Part shown: in pieces, positions 31,601 to 46,400 of the stretch
Numbering within the stretch: position 1 is the first letter of the stretch
How the letters are laid out: each line of letters opens with the position of its first letter
NCBI RefSeq assembly: GCF_000003815.2
Contig: NC_049987.1
Coordinates: forward strand, 5,388,111-5,452,110
DNA length: 64,000 nt
Reading direction: 5' to 3'
Origin: Branchiostoma floridae
Taxonomy: Eukaryota > Chordata > Leptocardii > Amphioxiformes > Branchiostomatidae
Program-made: the position numbers and the translations under genes
Notes under the pieces: model-generated
What the model was told of the DNA's origin: nothing
What the model saw: the letters and a program-made list of their open reading frames with translations, nothing else
Database searches by the model: none

Positions 31601-34600
31601 ACCAGGGGATAGGTGTAGAGGTGTCTGTTTCCCAAAGTTGTTGTTGGCATTTTTCCTGACTGAAAATGAGTTAGGCCAAGTTATCTCAATTTGTTGTTTC
31701 TTGGATCTGAAAATGATAACGCTGAATTGATACATGTGCATGTCAGTATTGAAACAGGCTGAGGGAATGCCTGTACCTTGGTATACACAGTTTCAGGGAC
31801 ATCAATGCAAGTTTTCGTCCCAACAACCTATTTTCATTCAATTATTGTGAACTCTTGTCACCAAGGAAATGAAATGACCTGTGTGCTTACAAGGGAGAAG
31901 GGTACAAGTTCATGTATTGGATTTGGAGCAGATGTCATCTGATTAACCAGAAAGGCATCCATGCCAGGGCTGTCAGTTACTGTAGTCTGATGAAAAACAA
32001 AGTACAGTAATCCCAGGATAATACAGGGCTGTCAGGTTTCTTGTTGGGTGGGCTCAGCCCCAGTGTTGGGCAGGCAGTACCCTGGGAGCCAGCCGGGATC
32101 GGCAGCTAGGACAGTTTATCTACCCTTCTCTTAAGGGGTAGCGATAACTCCTTCAGGCTTAAACTCCCCGGAGCACTAATGTGAGATCTGCGGGCAGACT
32201 GCCTTGGGTCCCCGAACAAAACTCGCTAGCTACCCGATCCTGTCTGGCTCCCAGGGTAGGCAGGCCTGGCAGGGCTCGAAATACAATCTGCATATGCAGG
32301 TTAGTGCAGGTAAAATTACAGCTGTGCAGGTATTTCTGGTGTCTACTTGCACCTAACCTGCACTGGGCCATATACTGAGTTTTCTACATAAATGCCCCAT
32401 GATGTAGTTGTATGTNNNNNNNNNNNNNNNNNNNNNNNNNNNNNNNNNNNNNNNNNNNNNNNNNNNNNNNNNNNNNNNNNNNNNNNNNNNNNNNNNNNNN
32501 NNNNNNNNNNNNNNNGATCTATACTTCCTAAGTTCAGAGTGGTGCAGGTGAAATTTGTCTGATTCAGGTGATTTTCAATGTTCCCTGTACTTCGAGCCCT
32601 GCCTGTGTTGGGGAATGGTTTTGAGGAAAAGTCAGGCATCATTATGTTCAGGAACCATAGCTATTTTTTTCTTTTATACTTTATAGGTGGTAACAGTCAG
32701 CTAAAAACAATCCACATACAACTACATCATGGGGCATTTATATTATGGTTGTGTATATAACATTTTGGACACAAAAATGAACATACTGTATTAGTAGTAT
32801 TCTTAATAACAAGACATTCATATGAATGATAACGTTATATAATACATGTATATGTATCTATAAGTTTGAAACTGGTACAACACATTTGGGGATATTTGCA
32901 TCATATAATTTCATATTTCTGGTGGCTGTGAACTGTGCAAAAGCTGCACAAGGCCCATGTTGATTCAACTTACTATGTAGAGAAATGGCAGGAAAATCTA
33001 ATCTACCAAGCTTGTGCTGAACTAGAACTTCAAGTAGAAGGGGACTGGTTATTCTTTACCCCCTATTTAAAGGCAATAATGGTAGTTTTTACAACTGTAT
33101 GACACTCTAACAACTTAATGACCCACTAACAATAACCTAACGACAGAGGACACCAGATAAAAGAGCCTATTTTAACACATCCCTGTCAGTATGACTGGTA
33201 CTCCAGCCAACTGATTCACACCTACATGATGATAAGTCTGGCAGTCAATAAAATAAATAGACTGCTTTTATCTAAAGTGCTCTGTTAATTGAATGGATAG
33301 ACTAGCATGTGTTTGATAAAGTGCAAATAGAAACAGGTCTTTTATATATGCTGAAGACTGATTTACGACGAATTGTGGCCAGGCCTACTCATAATTTATG
33401 CATCGCCAGTTATGATCAATTTGCTCAATGACAATAGCAATTATCTTTTTGTGGTGTAATGAGCATTTGAATCAAAGAAGACGTTTTGTGAAGTAGTCCA
33501 ACAGAAGTCACAGACTATTTTGACGTTCAGTGGAAATTGTATGATAACAACATCAACACATCCTCCATCTAGACAAAAAGCTGTATTTCGTGTATCAAGC
33601 TGTCGAAGAATAATGAATGAAGACCTTTATTGCACATTTTTGCCCCACTGGGCTAAGTACAGGTCACACGGTAAGAATCACATATATGTAACAATGGAAA
33701 CAATCATACACATCTATATATGCAGATGTGCGTCTAATCTATTCTATGACATTCGACTTCCTCTCGCTTCTTGGTAATTGCGTAACTGTAGCTAGCTATA
33801 TGGTTGGTTAGAGTTGGTTTATCAAAAGCTGTCAGGAATATAAATTTCTCTTTACTGTTCAAGTGTCTAAAGTGGGGATATTTACTTAACACATAGTCAA
33901 ATAAAATGTTCCTATCGCTATCATACAAAGGACAATCCATAGTAAAATGTACTTCATCTTCTACTTTCCCTAAACTACAAAATTGGCATATTCTTTGCTC
34001 TAGAGGTCAGGAGTGTGGTTATGTCTTCCTGATTCGATTCGTAATCCTTTAGGGCCTTCCCAAACCAATCCCAAACCTCATTTTCCACAGGCCTCTGTCA
34101 CAACACACGGCAAAAGTAAAGGAAATTTGTAGTGGTTTTCCTGTTACAGTGTTGGAATTGTCATTAATATGATGCACAAACCAGGTGGCTCTGTGCCAAG
34201 CACTGATAGTGTACATATGTGTAGATGTTGGTATATTGACATCAAAAGATAATGAAGTTAACAGTTACACATTTTAGAGTATAACAGAGCCATTATGCTG
34301 AAAAGTTTTTGTCTTATCTGAGTTGAGTCTACATCTAGTATCAAACATGCAGTATATGTAAAGCCCAAGCTTATTAATACCCAGTTTATTTTAAATCATG
34401 AGTAATATATCGTTGTATTTTTCAACACTTCCATTCATCCACCATCAAGTCCATTTACATGTTAAAGTTATCATGTAGGGCATTCTGATCATGTCTTAGG
34501 CTGGAAGATTATTTCTCCATAGCCATGCCAAAGTTTCTTCATATTTTAATTATTTTTCCATCTGTCTGGCTAGAGACACCTAATGAATAAATGATACGTC

Positions 34601-37600
34601 TTTGCATGGCGTATGTGAGACTTGTTATCAAAGTGATTCAGAATTAACACCTGCTAATGTATACAGGTATATCATGCCCTTTCTATGGATGGCTCTATAT
34701 GGATAGTGTGCTTTAGCCTGCTGTATATATGCTAAACAGAGGCGGCGGCAGCAAATTTCGTTTGGGGGGGGTGAACTTTTACTGATAGAAAATCTTGACC
34801 CTCTAAAATGCCATTTCCTGCGTTTTGACAGGCTAATTTTGCTGCCAGACTAAGCTAACTTTGATGACAATTCTGTTAGAAAGACACATGGTTTTAGCGA
34901 GGCCGATGACCCAAAAATATATTTACGATTTCGAGTGCCGAAGGTGCAAGCTGTCGCAAGGTTGGTCTGGGGAAATTTTAAAATCTACACCCTCTGAAAC
35001 GCCATTTTCTGAAGGAATATGCTAAATCTAATGACATTTTTGTCAAAGAAAGAGATGTTCGAGGGCGATGACCCACGTCTCAACAAATTTTCACCATGTC
35101 GTTGTGAGCGCTGGAGGCACAAGTCATCGCTAGGGAGGTCCGGAGAAAATTTTTAAATCTTGACCGCCTGAAACGTCATTTCCTGCATTTGAGGGCCACA
35201 TTCTGCTTGTAAACTAAGCTACACACAATGTAAGTACGATAGCAAAATTTCTATTAGTTTATAAGGTTTTTGAGTCAGGGACGCACCCGCGACATATTGT
35301 CTTGCACCGACATGGCCGAAGTCGTAAGCTGTCACAAGGGAGCTCTGGCGAAATTTTGAAATCGGGACTCTCTGAAAAGTCGTTTCTTGCGTTTTCAGGC
35401 GTAAATCTTGCCGTTAGACTAGCATGATTTAATGAAATTTCCATCATCAAAAAAGTACACAAGGTCCCCCCCCCCAACATATTTTTCGGGGCGGGGGGGA
35501 GTGGCAGCCGCCGCCACTGCTAAAGTTGAGCCTGTCTGTAAGTGTCTCACACCCCCTGTGCTGAGGTCAGGGCTCTAGCCAGCGTCCGTTTTTCCGTCAA
35601 TTGACGGAAATTTGTTGCGTCTGACGGAAAAATTTTCAAACCAATCCGTCAACCTTGACGGACAAAAATCCTTGGTGGAAGCTTCAGGCGGCTTGGGGAC
35701 GCCGTCCACGGCCGTAAAAGCCACACACTGTTTGTTTTGCTATTGTTATGATTGTTGACAATGTGTGTCGGTGCCCTTTCGCATACGATAATCTCATTAA
35801 AACCCGTTTTTCAAGGTCTCAGTTCAGTCCTTCTAATTAATTTTCGCGGTTTTCGCGACGATTGGAATTGGCTGACGGAAAAAAGTTTCGAGCTGGCTAA
35901 AGCCCTGGCTGAGGTCCTGCCATGTGAGATCAGTGTGAGATCATGTCTGGTGATGACAGGAAACCAACCTTATCAGGAGATAATTGAAAACAATTCAGGA
36001 GATTAACCATGGAATTTTTAAAGGCTTTTTGTGTGGGAAGACCAGGGTTGTAGCCAGCCTGAAAGCATTTTCAGTCCCCTCGATTTTGAATAGGAATCCT
36101 ATCGAGCACCGAAGGCATGGCGTGGTGTTGCGCGTCAGTTCTAGAGGGTCTGGGTCCCAGAAAATTTTGAAAAATAGACCCTCTGAAACGCTATTTCCTG
36201 CATTTTGAGGTGCAAATTTTGCTTGTAGACTAAGCTGTTCAATCTCATCTGTTTTGGTGAGGAAGAACACATGGGTTTCAGTTTTTTTATATCTTAACAT
36301 ATCAATTTTTGTCTGTCCCAGGGGACGGAGTGAGGAAAACTTTTTTTCAGTCCCCAGCTGCAAAATTCCTTCAAAGGACTGAAGGACAGGTGCTGGCTAC
36401 AACCCTGGGGAAGACCAATTCACAAGAGGTTTCTAGAGCCGGCCTAGACAGTCAGTAGGCTGTCGGCAAAGAGGTTTTTAACAAGCAATTGCACTGCGAC
36501 GTGAACTGATAGAAACAAATTTTGTATGACAATTTTGTTAGAATCCTTAGTCTTCCTTGTACTGACAAACTTTGGTTTACTAAGTCTTTTGATATTTTTC
36601 AATGTCAGTGCTATTAACTTCAAGGTTTTAACCTGGCTCATAATTGTTATACTTCATCCACAATAATTCTCTGAAGTGAAAAAGTAAGAGATGAACCTGG
36701 CTCCAATACAGAATGATTAGAAATTTCAAAGGCTCGGTGGTACATGCAGTAAAAGTTGGACAAGCATCATTAGATGCAAAAGATAAATTCACAAAGTTAG
36801 AATTGTACTTCATCTGAACCTTCTCCTCAAGTTGGATAACATTAGAAATTCTGCAGTAATTGATATCGAACCCTTCCCACACACTACTGTTATCTTATCT
36901 GAATTCCAGGAAAGCATCATTATCACCTTATCAGTGATGACTCTTGTGAATGGAATGCTATCATGATAACACTGAATACAGTTATCAGTTATCAGTCCAT
37001 CATTTCCTTCTCCATCCAACAGGGCTTTTTCCAGGACTCATCCAAGGCTGGAAATTTGCTTTTGGGTGCAAATAGAAGTTCCAGTCCCCGTCCATCCCCC
37101 CAAAATGTGAACTTCATAGCATGACACTGATTTAAATGAAAATGTACTTTTGTAATCCGAAATTTTAAAACGACTGATTTCACACACAAAAAGGGAAAAG
37201 AATACAGCCTCCCAAGCAACAAGTGGGCCCAAAAATGTAAACCTTCAGAAAATGCACCAATTCACTGCATGAAAATTCAGTTAATAAGGTACCATGATCA
37301 CAACTTTTCAAAGCCTCTGCATGTGCATAACTTTAAGCTTCTCAGGATAAAGAGCAGTGTTTGTTTACATGTGTGATAAGATAAAAACAGTTTACATGTA
37401 GGTAATTATTAATGAAATCTCTCAGTGCAAACCCCCCAAATATGTTTACTGATATGAATTCTGATACAAAGTCAAAACTTGAAAGATTTTTATTCTATTA
37501 TAGCAGTATTTTGTGTAACGTTGGTTCACCTTTATCCGAGGGTAACCTATATTCGTTGTTTGTAAGAGAAAACGCATGTAGGGATGTGAAGTTGACGGAC

Positions 37601-40366
37601 GGTGGTTTCACATAGGAACATTTTGAAAATATTGCAAATTTGAAACCACAGTCCGCAGACTTAATACTCCAAATGTGCTGTTTTTAAAGACAACGGATAA
37701 AGGTCACCCCACGGATAAAGGTAAACTAGCGTTAACAATGTTCTAGTGATCTCTTTTAGAATGTATTGAATTTATTTGTTCATATCCATTCAGATTTATT
37801 TCGTGTAAGATTTGTTTATTTGTATCCATTCAGATTTATTTTGTATTGAATATGCTTGTGTTTACAGTTTCGTGTTTGATGTGTTATTACGTTCATCTTG
37901 CTGTATACATTTCAGTCAAGGATCATGAAGAGAAGTTCCAACATGACATGTGTTCAACTGTTAATGCCAAGGTTCTAGCTAGTGCATTTTAGCGTTGTGG
38001 CCACTACGCTAAAATTTGTGACCACTACGCTAAAATAAGGGCCACTACGCTAATTTTTAACTAGTGTAGTGGTGTTTTGCTATCATTGGCTTGTTTAACA
38101 ATGTCTAATCAATGTCTGAACAATGAAAAATGGGGACATGACCCTTAAAACTGACCAGAAAATCCTTCAAATTACATGTGATGTTAACAGAGTTTCAAAA
38201 TCTCACGGTGGATGGGCAAGACCCCACCATTCCACACCATTCTCACTACGCTAAAATGAAATCCTGGCTAGAACCCTGAATGCACATTAATGATTAACAT
38301 ATTCTCTTTCTGTTTTCCCCTCAGCTCATAACCAATGCCATCGACAGAGACGTGTCATGTGACTCAAGCTGCAAGATCACCTCCGTAAGTACCCTACAAA
38401 GTTACGCAGCAAACTTTACCGAAGTTACACAATTATGACATGGTCCAACATAAAGTTTGCCATCGCAAACAATTTGCAAATAAATTACAAATCATTAACT
38501 CAATTTAGCATCCATTTACGATCTTTTACTGCTGGGCAACCTGGTAGTAATACAGTAGAAGCCGCTTAATTGCACTGCCTATTTCCCAGTGAATTTCGTG
38601 CAATTATCCAACTGGTGCAAAGTTATCTAGCTGGATTTTGGGATTCCGTGCAGTTAACAGAAGTGTGCGTTAATCTGTCGTGCAATTAACTGGCTACTAC
38701 TGTAGTTGTAAATGCATCATCAAAAATTGCACTAGCTAGCAAGAAAATGTTTTAGTCAGTGTTTCGTGTTTTGTTTGGACCTAACTTAAGAAACTCTTGT
38801 CTGACTATGTCTGTTTAAGTTCTTGGCAGTAAATACTGCAGGTCAGAGGTTATGTACATTTGGTCATGACCTTCATTTGACCTCACTAAGTGATAAGGCA
38901 GACAGATTGTGACTTTGACCTCCATTTAACTGTTAAAACCCCACCCTGCACCTGACATATGTTCTTCATTATGTGGTTAGTACTTGTACTTAAAGAAAGA
39001 CACCAAAAACAATTATATGAGAAGGGTTATGTGTGAAAATCCTGAAGGTTGAAACCTTCCAAAATCCAGCATTAGAAACCACTCCTCTTTCCCATTAAGG
39101 TTCCGGTTCTGAGTTTTTTTAAAGATTTGGGGCCGATTTGACTGTCTCTGAGAAAAGCACTAACGCTTCTCAAAACACCGTTTTTCGGATAATTCAATGT
39201 TTCCGATGGAAAAGTGGTGTGTTGTCGCTGACCGACNNNNNNNNNNNNNNNNNNNNNNNNNNNNNNNNNNNNNNNNNNNNNNNNNNNNNNNNNNNNNNNN
39301 NNNNNNNNNNNNNNNNNNNNNNNNNNNNNNNNNNNNNNNNNNNNNNNNNNNNNNNNNNNNNNNNNNNNNNNNNNNNNNNNNNNNNNNNNNNNNNNNNNNN
39401 NNNNNNNNNNNNNNNNNNNNNNNNNNNNNNNNNNNNNNNNNNNNNNNNNNNNNNNNNNNNNNNNNNNNNNNNNNNNNNNNNNNNNNNNNNNNNNNNNNNN
39501 NNNNNNNNNNNNNNNNNNNNNNNNNNNNNNNNNNNNNNNNNNNNNNNNNNNNNNNNNNNNNNNNNNNNNNNNNNNNNNNNNNNNNNNNNNNNNNNNNNNN
39601 NNNNNNNNNNNNNNNNNNNNNNNNNNNNNNNNNNNNNNNNNNNNNNNNNNNNNNNNNNNNNNNNNNNNNNNNNNNNNNNNNNNNNNNNNNNNNNNNNNNN
39701 NNNNNNNNNNNNNNNNNNNNNNNNNNNNNNNNNNNNNNNNNNNNNNNNNNNNNNNNNNNNNNNNNNNNNNNNNNNNNNNNNNNNNNNNNNNNNNNNNNNN
39801 NNNNNNNNNNNNNNNNNNNNNNNNNNNNNNNNNNNNNNNNNNNNNNATACTACGTAAGATTTGGGCCCCAAAGCTGAAAAATTTTTTTGAGGACATGTTG
39901 GCCCGAAAGCTTAGGAGCGCTCAGCATTGCCTGTGTTGGCCCTGAATACAGTCTGATTACAGTCTGTAGCATCAAGCCTTTCAAGGCTAGTATTCCAGTA
40001 GACATGTGCATGTCTTACATAGCCCATATATATTACATGTACTGCCTATAGGAACCAGGGGTGGAGCCTGACTAAACAGCCCATTTCCTTCCACAGCAGG
40101 GTTTCGTCACACATACTTCGCTAAAAAGGGGGATAAAGGTGCTGACTATGCCTGTTAGGCAAGAAGTAGTCAATTTTGTGTGTTGTGTACTGTAGAAATG
40201 CATCTACTGCCATTTTAGTCCATTTTGATTTTTTACCTTTCCTACTTTTTATTGCAAAATTATAATTCCCTCCATACTTCAGACAGACGTATATTCACAC
40301 ATGCACACACACACACACACACATACACATGCATATAAACACACACACACACATACACTCACACAC

Positions 40367-40403
<37 letters not shown>

Positions 40404-43400
40404 CGACAAATAATGTGCATACATTCATAGCATGATACTGCTTTAATGCAGCCCAGCCAAGTTAATCTTATGGTGTGTCTCACTCAGCCTTGCACTTGAA
40501 CACAGAACAGTCATGGTTTGGGATTTATCAGGTTGCTATTGTTAGAACAGTGCTGATTTAAAGCATGTCCACCCACACAGCTTGGGGACACCTGTGTACT
40601 TTCCTGGCCAAAGGGACTGAGCATGTGTGTAAACAGGAATAGCTTGATCAAGGTAGAGGGTGTTGACTTGCCTTAACTGTATGATTCTGTACTCAAAGCT
40701 TTTCTTGCCATGTTGACCATGGATTCAGTCTAGTTAAAATCCTTCCTTCACCTTAGGCCACACCAATTTAATTTCTTGGTTCACGGATTCGCTCGCTCCT
40801 ATTTTTTGGAGAAAAAAAATAAAAATAAAATTTACCACTCAGCAAATTTTCACCATCAATGAAACCATTCACCAACTTTCTGGTGTAGCAAATTGGCCTT
40901 TATATTATAAGTTCCTTAAAGTGTGGGTTCAGGTGCTGTTACTGTACAATAATAGTGTTTTTGTACTTTTTTTAAGCTGAACACTTTTTTTCTTTATGTT
41001 TTGGATTAGCCGTTACCTTTACCCCAACCATTTTTACAATTTTTTATTTTTTATTTCGCCCCTCTCGCTCCCATATTTTTTTTATGAACAAAAATCCGTG
41101 AACCAAGAAATTGAATTTGGTGTGGCCTTAAGGTGTGTAAGACAGTGCCCATCTCTGAATCTATAGCCTTGGGCCCCACACCCCACTACAGTACCAATAG
41201 GAGGCAGGGCCCCCGAACCGTGTTGGGGGTTCAAAATGAAACTGGTTTTCACAAATGTTGNNNNNNNNNNNNNNNNNNNNNNNNNNNNNNNNNNNNNNNN
41301 NNNNNNNNNNNNNNNNNNNNNNNNNNNNNNNNNNNNNNNNNNNNNNNNNNNNNNNNNNNNAGCAAAGTTAATTAAATAAAAATAGAGATCTGAAAGAAGT
41401 CAATAATTGCACTTCCAAAGAAAGGTACGTTAGGACTAAGAACCTACTGTCATGTTGATATCACACAGAAGTGATTTTCTCTTACTACTAAGAAATACTA
41501 GCCTTGTCACACTTCTTCAAAAGTTATATCAAGGCAACCAGAGATAGCAGACTTCATCCCTTCAGTATTGAGGAAAATCACACAGACAGACAAAGAAGAA
41601 GAATCCATTCCATGTGCTAAAAGTCATCAAAATCCATTCTCTTCCACATGCAGTTGAACTTGCCATGCTGGTGGCAACTTGTATAAGTCAACAATTGAAT
41701 GCAGTACCCAACTGTCAAGCAGATATTACACAGAAGTGTCAGTCTCTCCCTACTTCTTCATCAGAACTATGTTAGCCTTGAATGCTGAATTCCAACATGA
41801 TGACAGAATGAGCCAATTACTTGCAGTCAAAGTTAAACTGTAGTTTCAAAATTTGGAAAAAAGCTTCTGTGCATACGCACCAGAAATTCATTTTATTTTC
41901 ACAGCGAAGATTTACACTAGAACTAGTAAAAGTCTACCTTAAAATCCAATTGTTTCCTACCCTAATAGGACGAAGAGATCCCACATGTTATGTAACAAAT
42001 TCTATCGCAGTATTTAATCCCAGTGAAAAGAAAACAAATTTACAGTAGTTTTCAAAGTTGCAAGGACTTTTGGCTGTTGCCATTTGGCTGTAATCAGACA
42101 GACAAGTACACTTGAAGGAATCATCAATTGTAGTTCCAGAATGTGTCCTGTAGACGTCCCACCTGTCCTGCCAGGATCCAACTCTGACCCATAGTTTTAT
42201 TGCCCCAGGCCTGGAGCTAACAAAAGCTGCAACAGTTGGATTTGTAACTTCTTGAATTTGAAAAAAGAAAACAACATATTCTGAACTGGAAGCATGAAAA
42301 CAGATTCTGAAGAAAAAGGTTCAGAGAGTAAATACAGCATAAATCAAGTTAGTTTTCGGTGATCGAGATTTACTGAATAGACATAGAAATTTAAAGACAC
42401 ACGTTTTACATTTTCAAGAGTTACTGATTGAAGAATCACTCTATAAAAAAAATTTTGTTTTCTTGTTGTCGTCTTTCAAAATTTTTACTTCAAAGTAACA
42501 GAGAATCAAAAATTGTTGTGGCCTTAAAGCCAGCCTTTATCAATTGCAGGGTCAACCACGACAGTTAAACTTCTGAACACAGGGCTCGAAATACCCACTT
42601 GCCCACTTGAAAATGCAACCACATTTTGCTTTGCGCAACTTGATTTTAAACCCAGGTTGCACACTGAGCAACCTGAAATTTTGCAGTTGGAACACTACTT
42701 TTCCCCACCTACATGCATAAGCTTTTGTATTTATTTTTTGATAACATAAAACATGTTAAATAGTTACATATAACTGGAAGAAAAGATGATGGATAAGTAG
42801 CTGATTGAAGAAAGTAACCATTTGAAAGTGGGGCAACCTAAAATGTTGATGGTGCAACTTGGCTTTTGACTCAGGTTGCCACTTGGACAACCTGACTGAA
42901 AAAAGTATTTCGGGCCCTGGAACAGTTTAGTTTTTGTGTCAGTTTTGAAGGTTTCCCATAACCCTCAGGATGAGCCTTTCAAAACAAAGACATCAGCACC
43001 ATTAACCCAGTGCAACAAAGTCAAGAGAGATTTCTTAAAATTCTTTGACATTTCAAGTTATGACATGTACAAGTGTTTACTGTCAATCAAATTCCACTAT
43101 ACATACATATACTATGATATAGATAATTGATGACAGAAAAAGTGCATGATAGTCTATATACATGCACTGCCTAAGGCTAAACTTTTTGGTTCTAATTTCT
43201 ATATACAAATGTACAACTAACATCCTGAGAGTTTTATGGCCGCCATTAGCAGTTTGCGCCTGTGGATGATAGATCGCTGGTGATGAAGACAGTAGGAATA
43301 CCAACTTGATATTTGGTACTTCTACATATTCACTTGAGTGTGCGTAGTCAACCTTCAGCTGTAAAGATGTAAAAAAATGCATCATCAAAAGCCAGTGTAT

Positions 43401-46400
43401 TAAAGTTCCCAGTAAAAACAAGTACATGCATGATTTGACGTGACAATGCTATTAATTTTACACCCACACAAAGTATTGATGTCAATTGGTTTAGAAAGCT
43501 GAATCCCCAAAGCCATTTCAACACTTGGCACATCACCAAACCACAGTCATGTCCTGTTAACTGCCAACCAGGTTCATTATCAGCCACAATTGTGCAGGAA
43601 ATGTTCAGCTGCCAAGTACCTAATGTACGGTGTAGTACTGTAAATGCAGAAACTTTCGCGGTGGTTTCATGTTCGCGGTTTTTGCGGTGGCCGCTTCACC
43701 GCGAACTTAAATCCACCGCGAACATTTTTCCATGGCAGTAAGACTAAGAGACTACAGTGCATGGTGCTACCGCGAACTTAAACCACAGCAAAAAGTCCTT
43801 TTTCCTGCTAACGCGAAATTAAATCCCCGTAAACTTAAATACATTTACAGTAACAGACCCTCAAGCCATTAAAATGTTTTACACAGTAATCTGTTGTGAT
43901 AAAGGTATAACAGTCATCCCTTATTGATATAGTCTGCTATGAAATCAAATAAAAGCTTTTCATGCAAATCATGAATATTGCTTTTAAGTAGTAATTCACC
44001 AAAAAAAACTTAACCTTTTCCTAACTAACAGTAAACAATTTTCCCTTATTTAGTAAGTTTTACATCTGATAATGCAAATTCTGCAACAACTGGCACCACC
44101 TAAAACCACTGTCATATCCCATCTTTAGAATTAGAGCCACAGTACTGTTGTATGGACAAACACTTGATATATACATGTAGCCTGGAGCACACAGGAAATG
44201 TTGGTACCAAACATAGTGACAGGCCCTGTAGGCCATGGAAGCAAGTTGAGCTACCAATCTATACTGTGTTCTGAAAGAAGGTAAACCAAAGTCATCAGTA
44301 TCCTTTTAAGAAATTAAGCCAAAATTTCACTTTTCTGCTACTTTAAAGTAGTAAGAAACATTTTTCAAATTTACAAATTATGACAAATCCTCAGCTCTTA
44401 TTATATAAAATTACATTATAGTAAATGCAATATAAATGTTTTTATGGTTTTACTTTCAATCAGAACAGTCTATTGAAATGGGTGATTATGCTTCACACTC
44501 ATGAGTAATGTGGGTACATGCTACCCCCCTCACATCCTGTGTGACTTGCAATCGGTAACTTTTTATGAAAAATGTATATATACTTGAAATTGTGTTTGTT
44601 GTTACTTCATAGGTGATATGCCTTTAGAAGTAGACTGATATGTAAACACCTGACTTCCCTTCTGAGTTCCTTTCCATTTTAATTAATATGACCTGACCTC
44701 AAGATACGACCCGTGTTTAACTCACTGACTTCAAAGAATCTCAAACACGAAGACCACAAATAAATAGTAAGCGCACCAAAAATGCTTGACCCAGATCGTT
44801 TGATCGTTACACTGCTTTTTAACCTAATGACAAAAATTAGTCATCTTAGAAAAATTTGGCGACAAAGCAGAAATGTTTGAGATATTTTTGTAAAATAGTT
44901 CTGAATCATACGTTTTTGCTACTCTGATTCTGATGATTTATAAATAGTATATTGTACAGAAAGAGGGTTACATGCGTAGTCATTCGGTATCTGGAACATT
45001 TCAAAGTTAAGTATGTTGGATGTGCTGTTCCCATAGCCAGGGAGGGGCAAACCAAGGAAATGGTTGGGATAGTTTCCCCCTCAGGCAGACATACCTGTCC
45101 TCACTACTTCCCAGTATGACGCACTTCTCACTGAGACTGTACTGTAAGGGGCTAACAGTCGGATTACCAGAGGGATTAGCATTGTACTTTATACATTAGA
45201 CAAAGATTAGTCCTTGTCTTCGAATCTGGAAAGCTATCCAAAGCTTTGTTTCTTTTGCATTCTGAAAATATTGATCTTATTGATCTATGTAAGTGTCATT
45301 AGCATAGCCTCTCTGGTAGCATGCATAGTCCAGTGGTTAGCGGCCCTGCCTCTGGAATTCAATGTTGTGAGTTCGATTCAGGCTGTATCTCTCACCCAAC
45401 ATGCATGCTACAGGAAAAGGTTGCAGTCCTTTAGGACAGGATGTTAAGCTACCATGGGAGCCAGACAGGACCGGGTAGCTAGCGAGTTTTGTTCGGGGAC
45501 CCAAGGCAGTCAGCCCGCAGATCACACATTAGTGCTCCGGGGAGTTTGAAGGAGTTATCGCTACCCTTTCCGTCTGGTGTCTTCTGCCATGCAGAGTTTC
45601 CAAGAGGGGCTGGTCAGTGCTGTGATTAATGACCCAATGCCACTGCTGATTTTACTTGTCGAAAAGAGCTATCGGGGGTACAATGAACCTATAAATACTG
45701 TACATAGCATCTGTCCTCTATGTCATGACCATTGGAAGGCTCTTCATGTGAGCTAAAACTGGATTGAGATCACTTTCCTTTTTCCTTTCTGGTCAAATAA
45801 GTTTCTAATTCTCTTTTCGAGTTACATTTTACCATAATTCAGTTAACTACTAGTAGGTGTTGTTGCCAGTGAACTATGTGGCTATTGCCAGTGAACTAGG
45901 TTTTGTTGCCAGTTAACTAGGTGTTGTTGCCAGTGAACTAGGTGTTCTTGCCAGTGAACTTGGTGTTGTTGCAAGTTAGAAGATTTAACGAACTTGGACT
46001 TGACAGCTGTGAAACACAAGTGGCTCACAGTCAAGCTCAAATTCCTTCTGGCAGCATCTCAGTACAGGCCACTACAGTAACACATGCTCCTGGCCACCTC
46101 TGGCCCCTCTGTGCCAACACCCACCCACACATGTGCCCTGTGCTAAGAGCTGGCCACCTGAGAGGCATCTTGGGTCGCTGCCCTTGACCAACAACCATCT
46201 CAAACTTGCAGCTCTAGCTGTCAGCCTAGTGTAGGTCAGGTGAACCCACTGGTGACCCCGAAATACAAACAGTTGCTGAACCAGTTTTAGTGAGGGGACT
46301 GGGGTAAAGATGTTTTGCTATGGTGGATGACAACACCACTGAAGGATTTACATGTATATATAAACTACATTTGGATTATCTGTAGATCGAAGTACAAGTT

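Larger units (their letters stand above)
25682..38324 (+). other. ROS1-like intron 1 (12.6 kb)
   Basis: Starts gtgagt and ends tttcccctcag. It contains the mariner-like MITE at 28321, a foldback at 29892, an Ig-like relic at 30154, Harbinger-like and hAT-like MITEs, a LINE-B copy and one N gap. The stretches 25700-28300 and 28830-29890 show no gene or element I can name. Confidence 0.8.

Noticed and set aside
39072-39896. ORFs of 225-274 codons
   Set aside because: They consist almost entirely of the N gap.
45320-45390. Functional tRNA gene
   Set aside because: A and B boxes are present, but acceptor and anticodon stems do not pair and the body recurs elsewhere as a repeat; it is a SINE.
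45942-46187. 81-codon plus-strand ORF
   Set aside because: It starts in a minisatellite, has no domain, and has Pro/His-rich composition without splice sites of matching phase.
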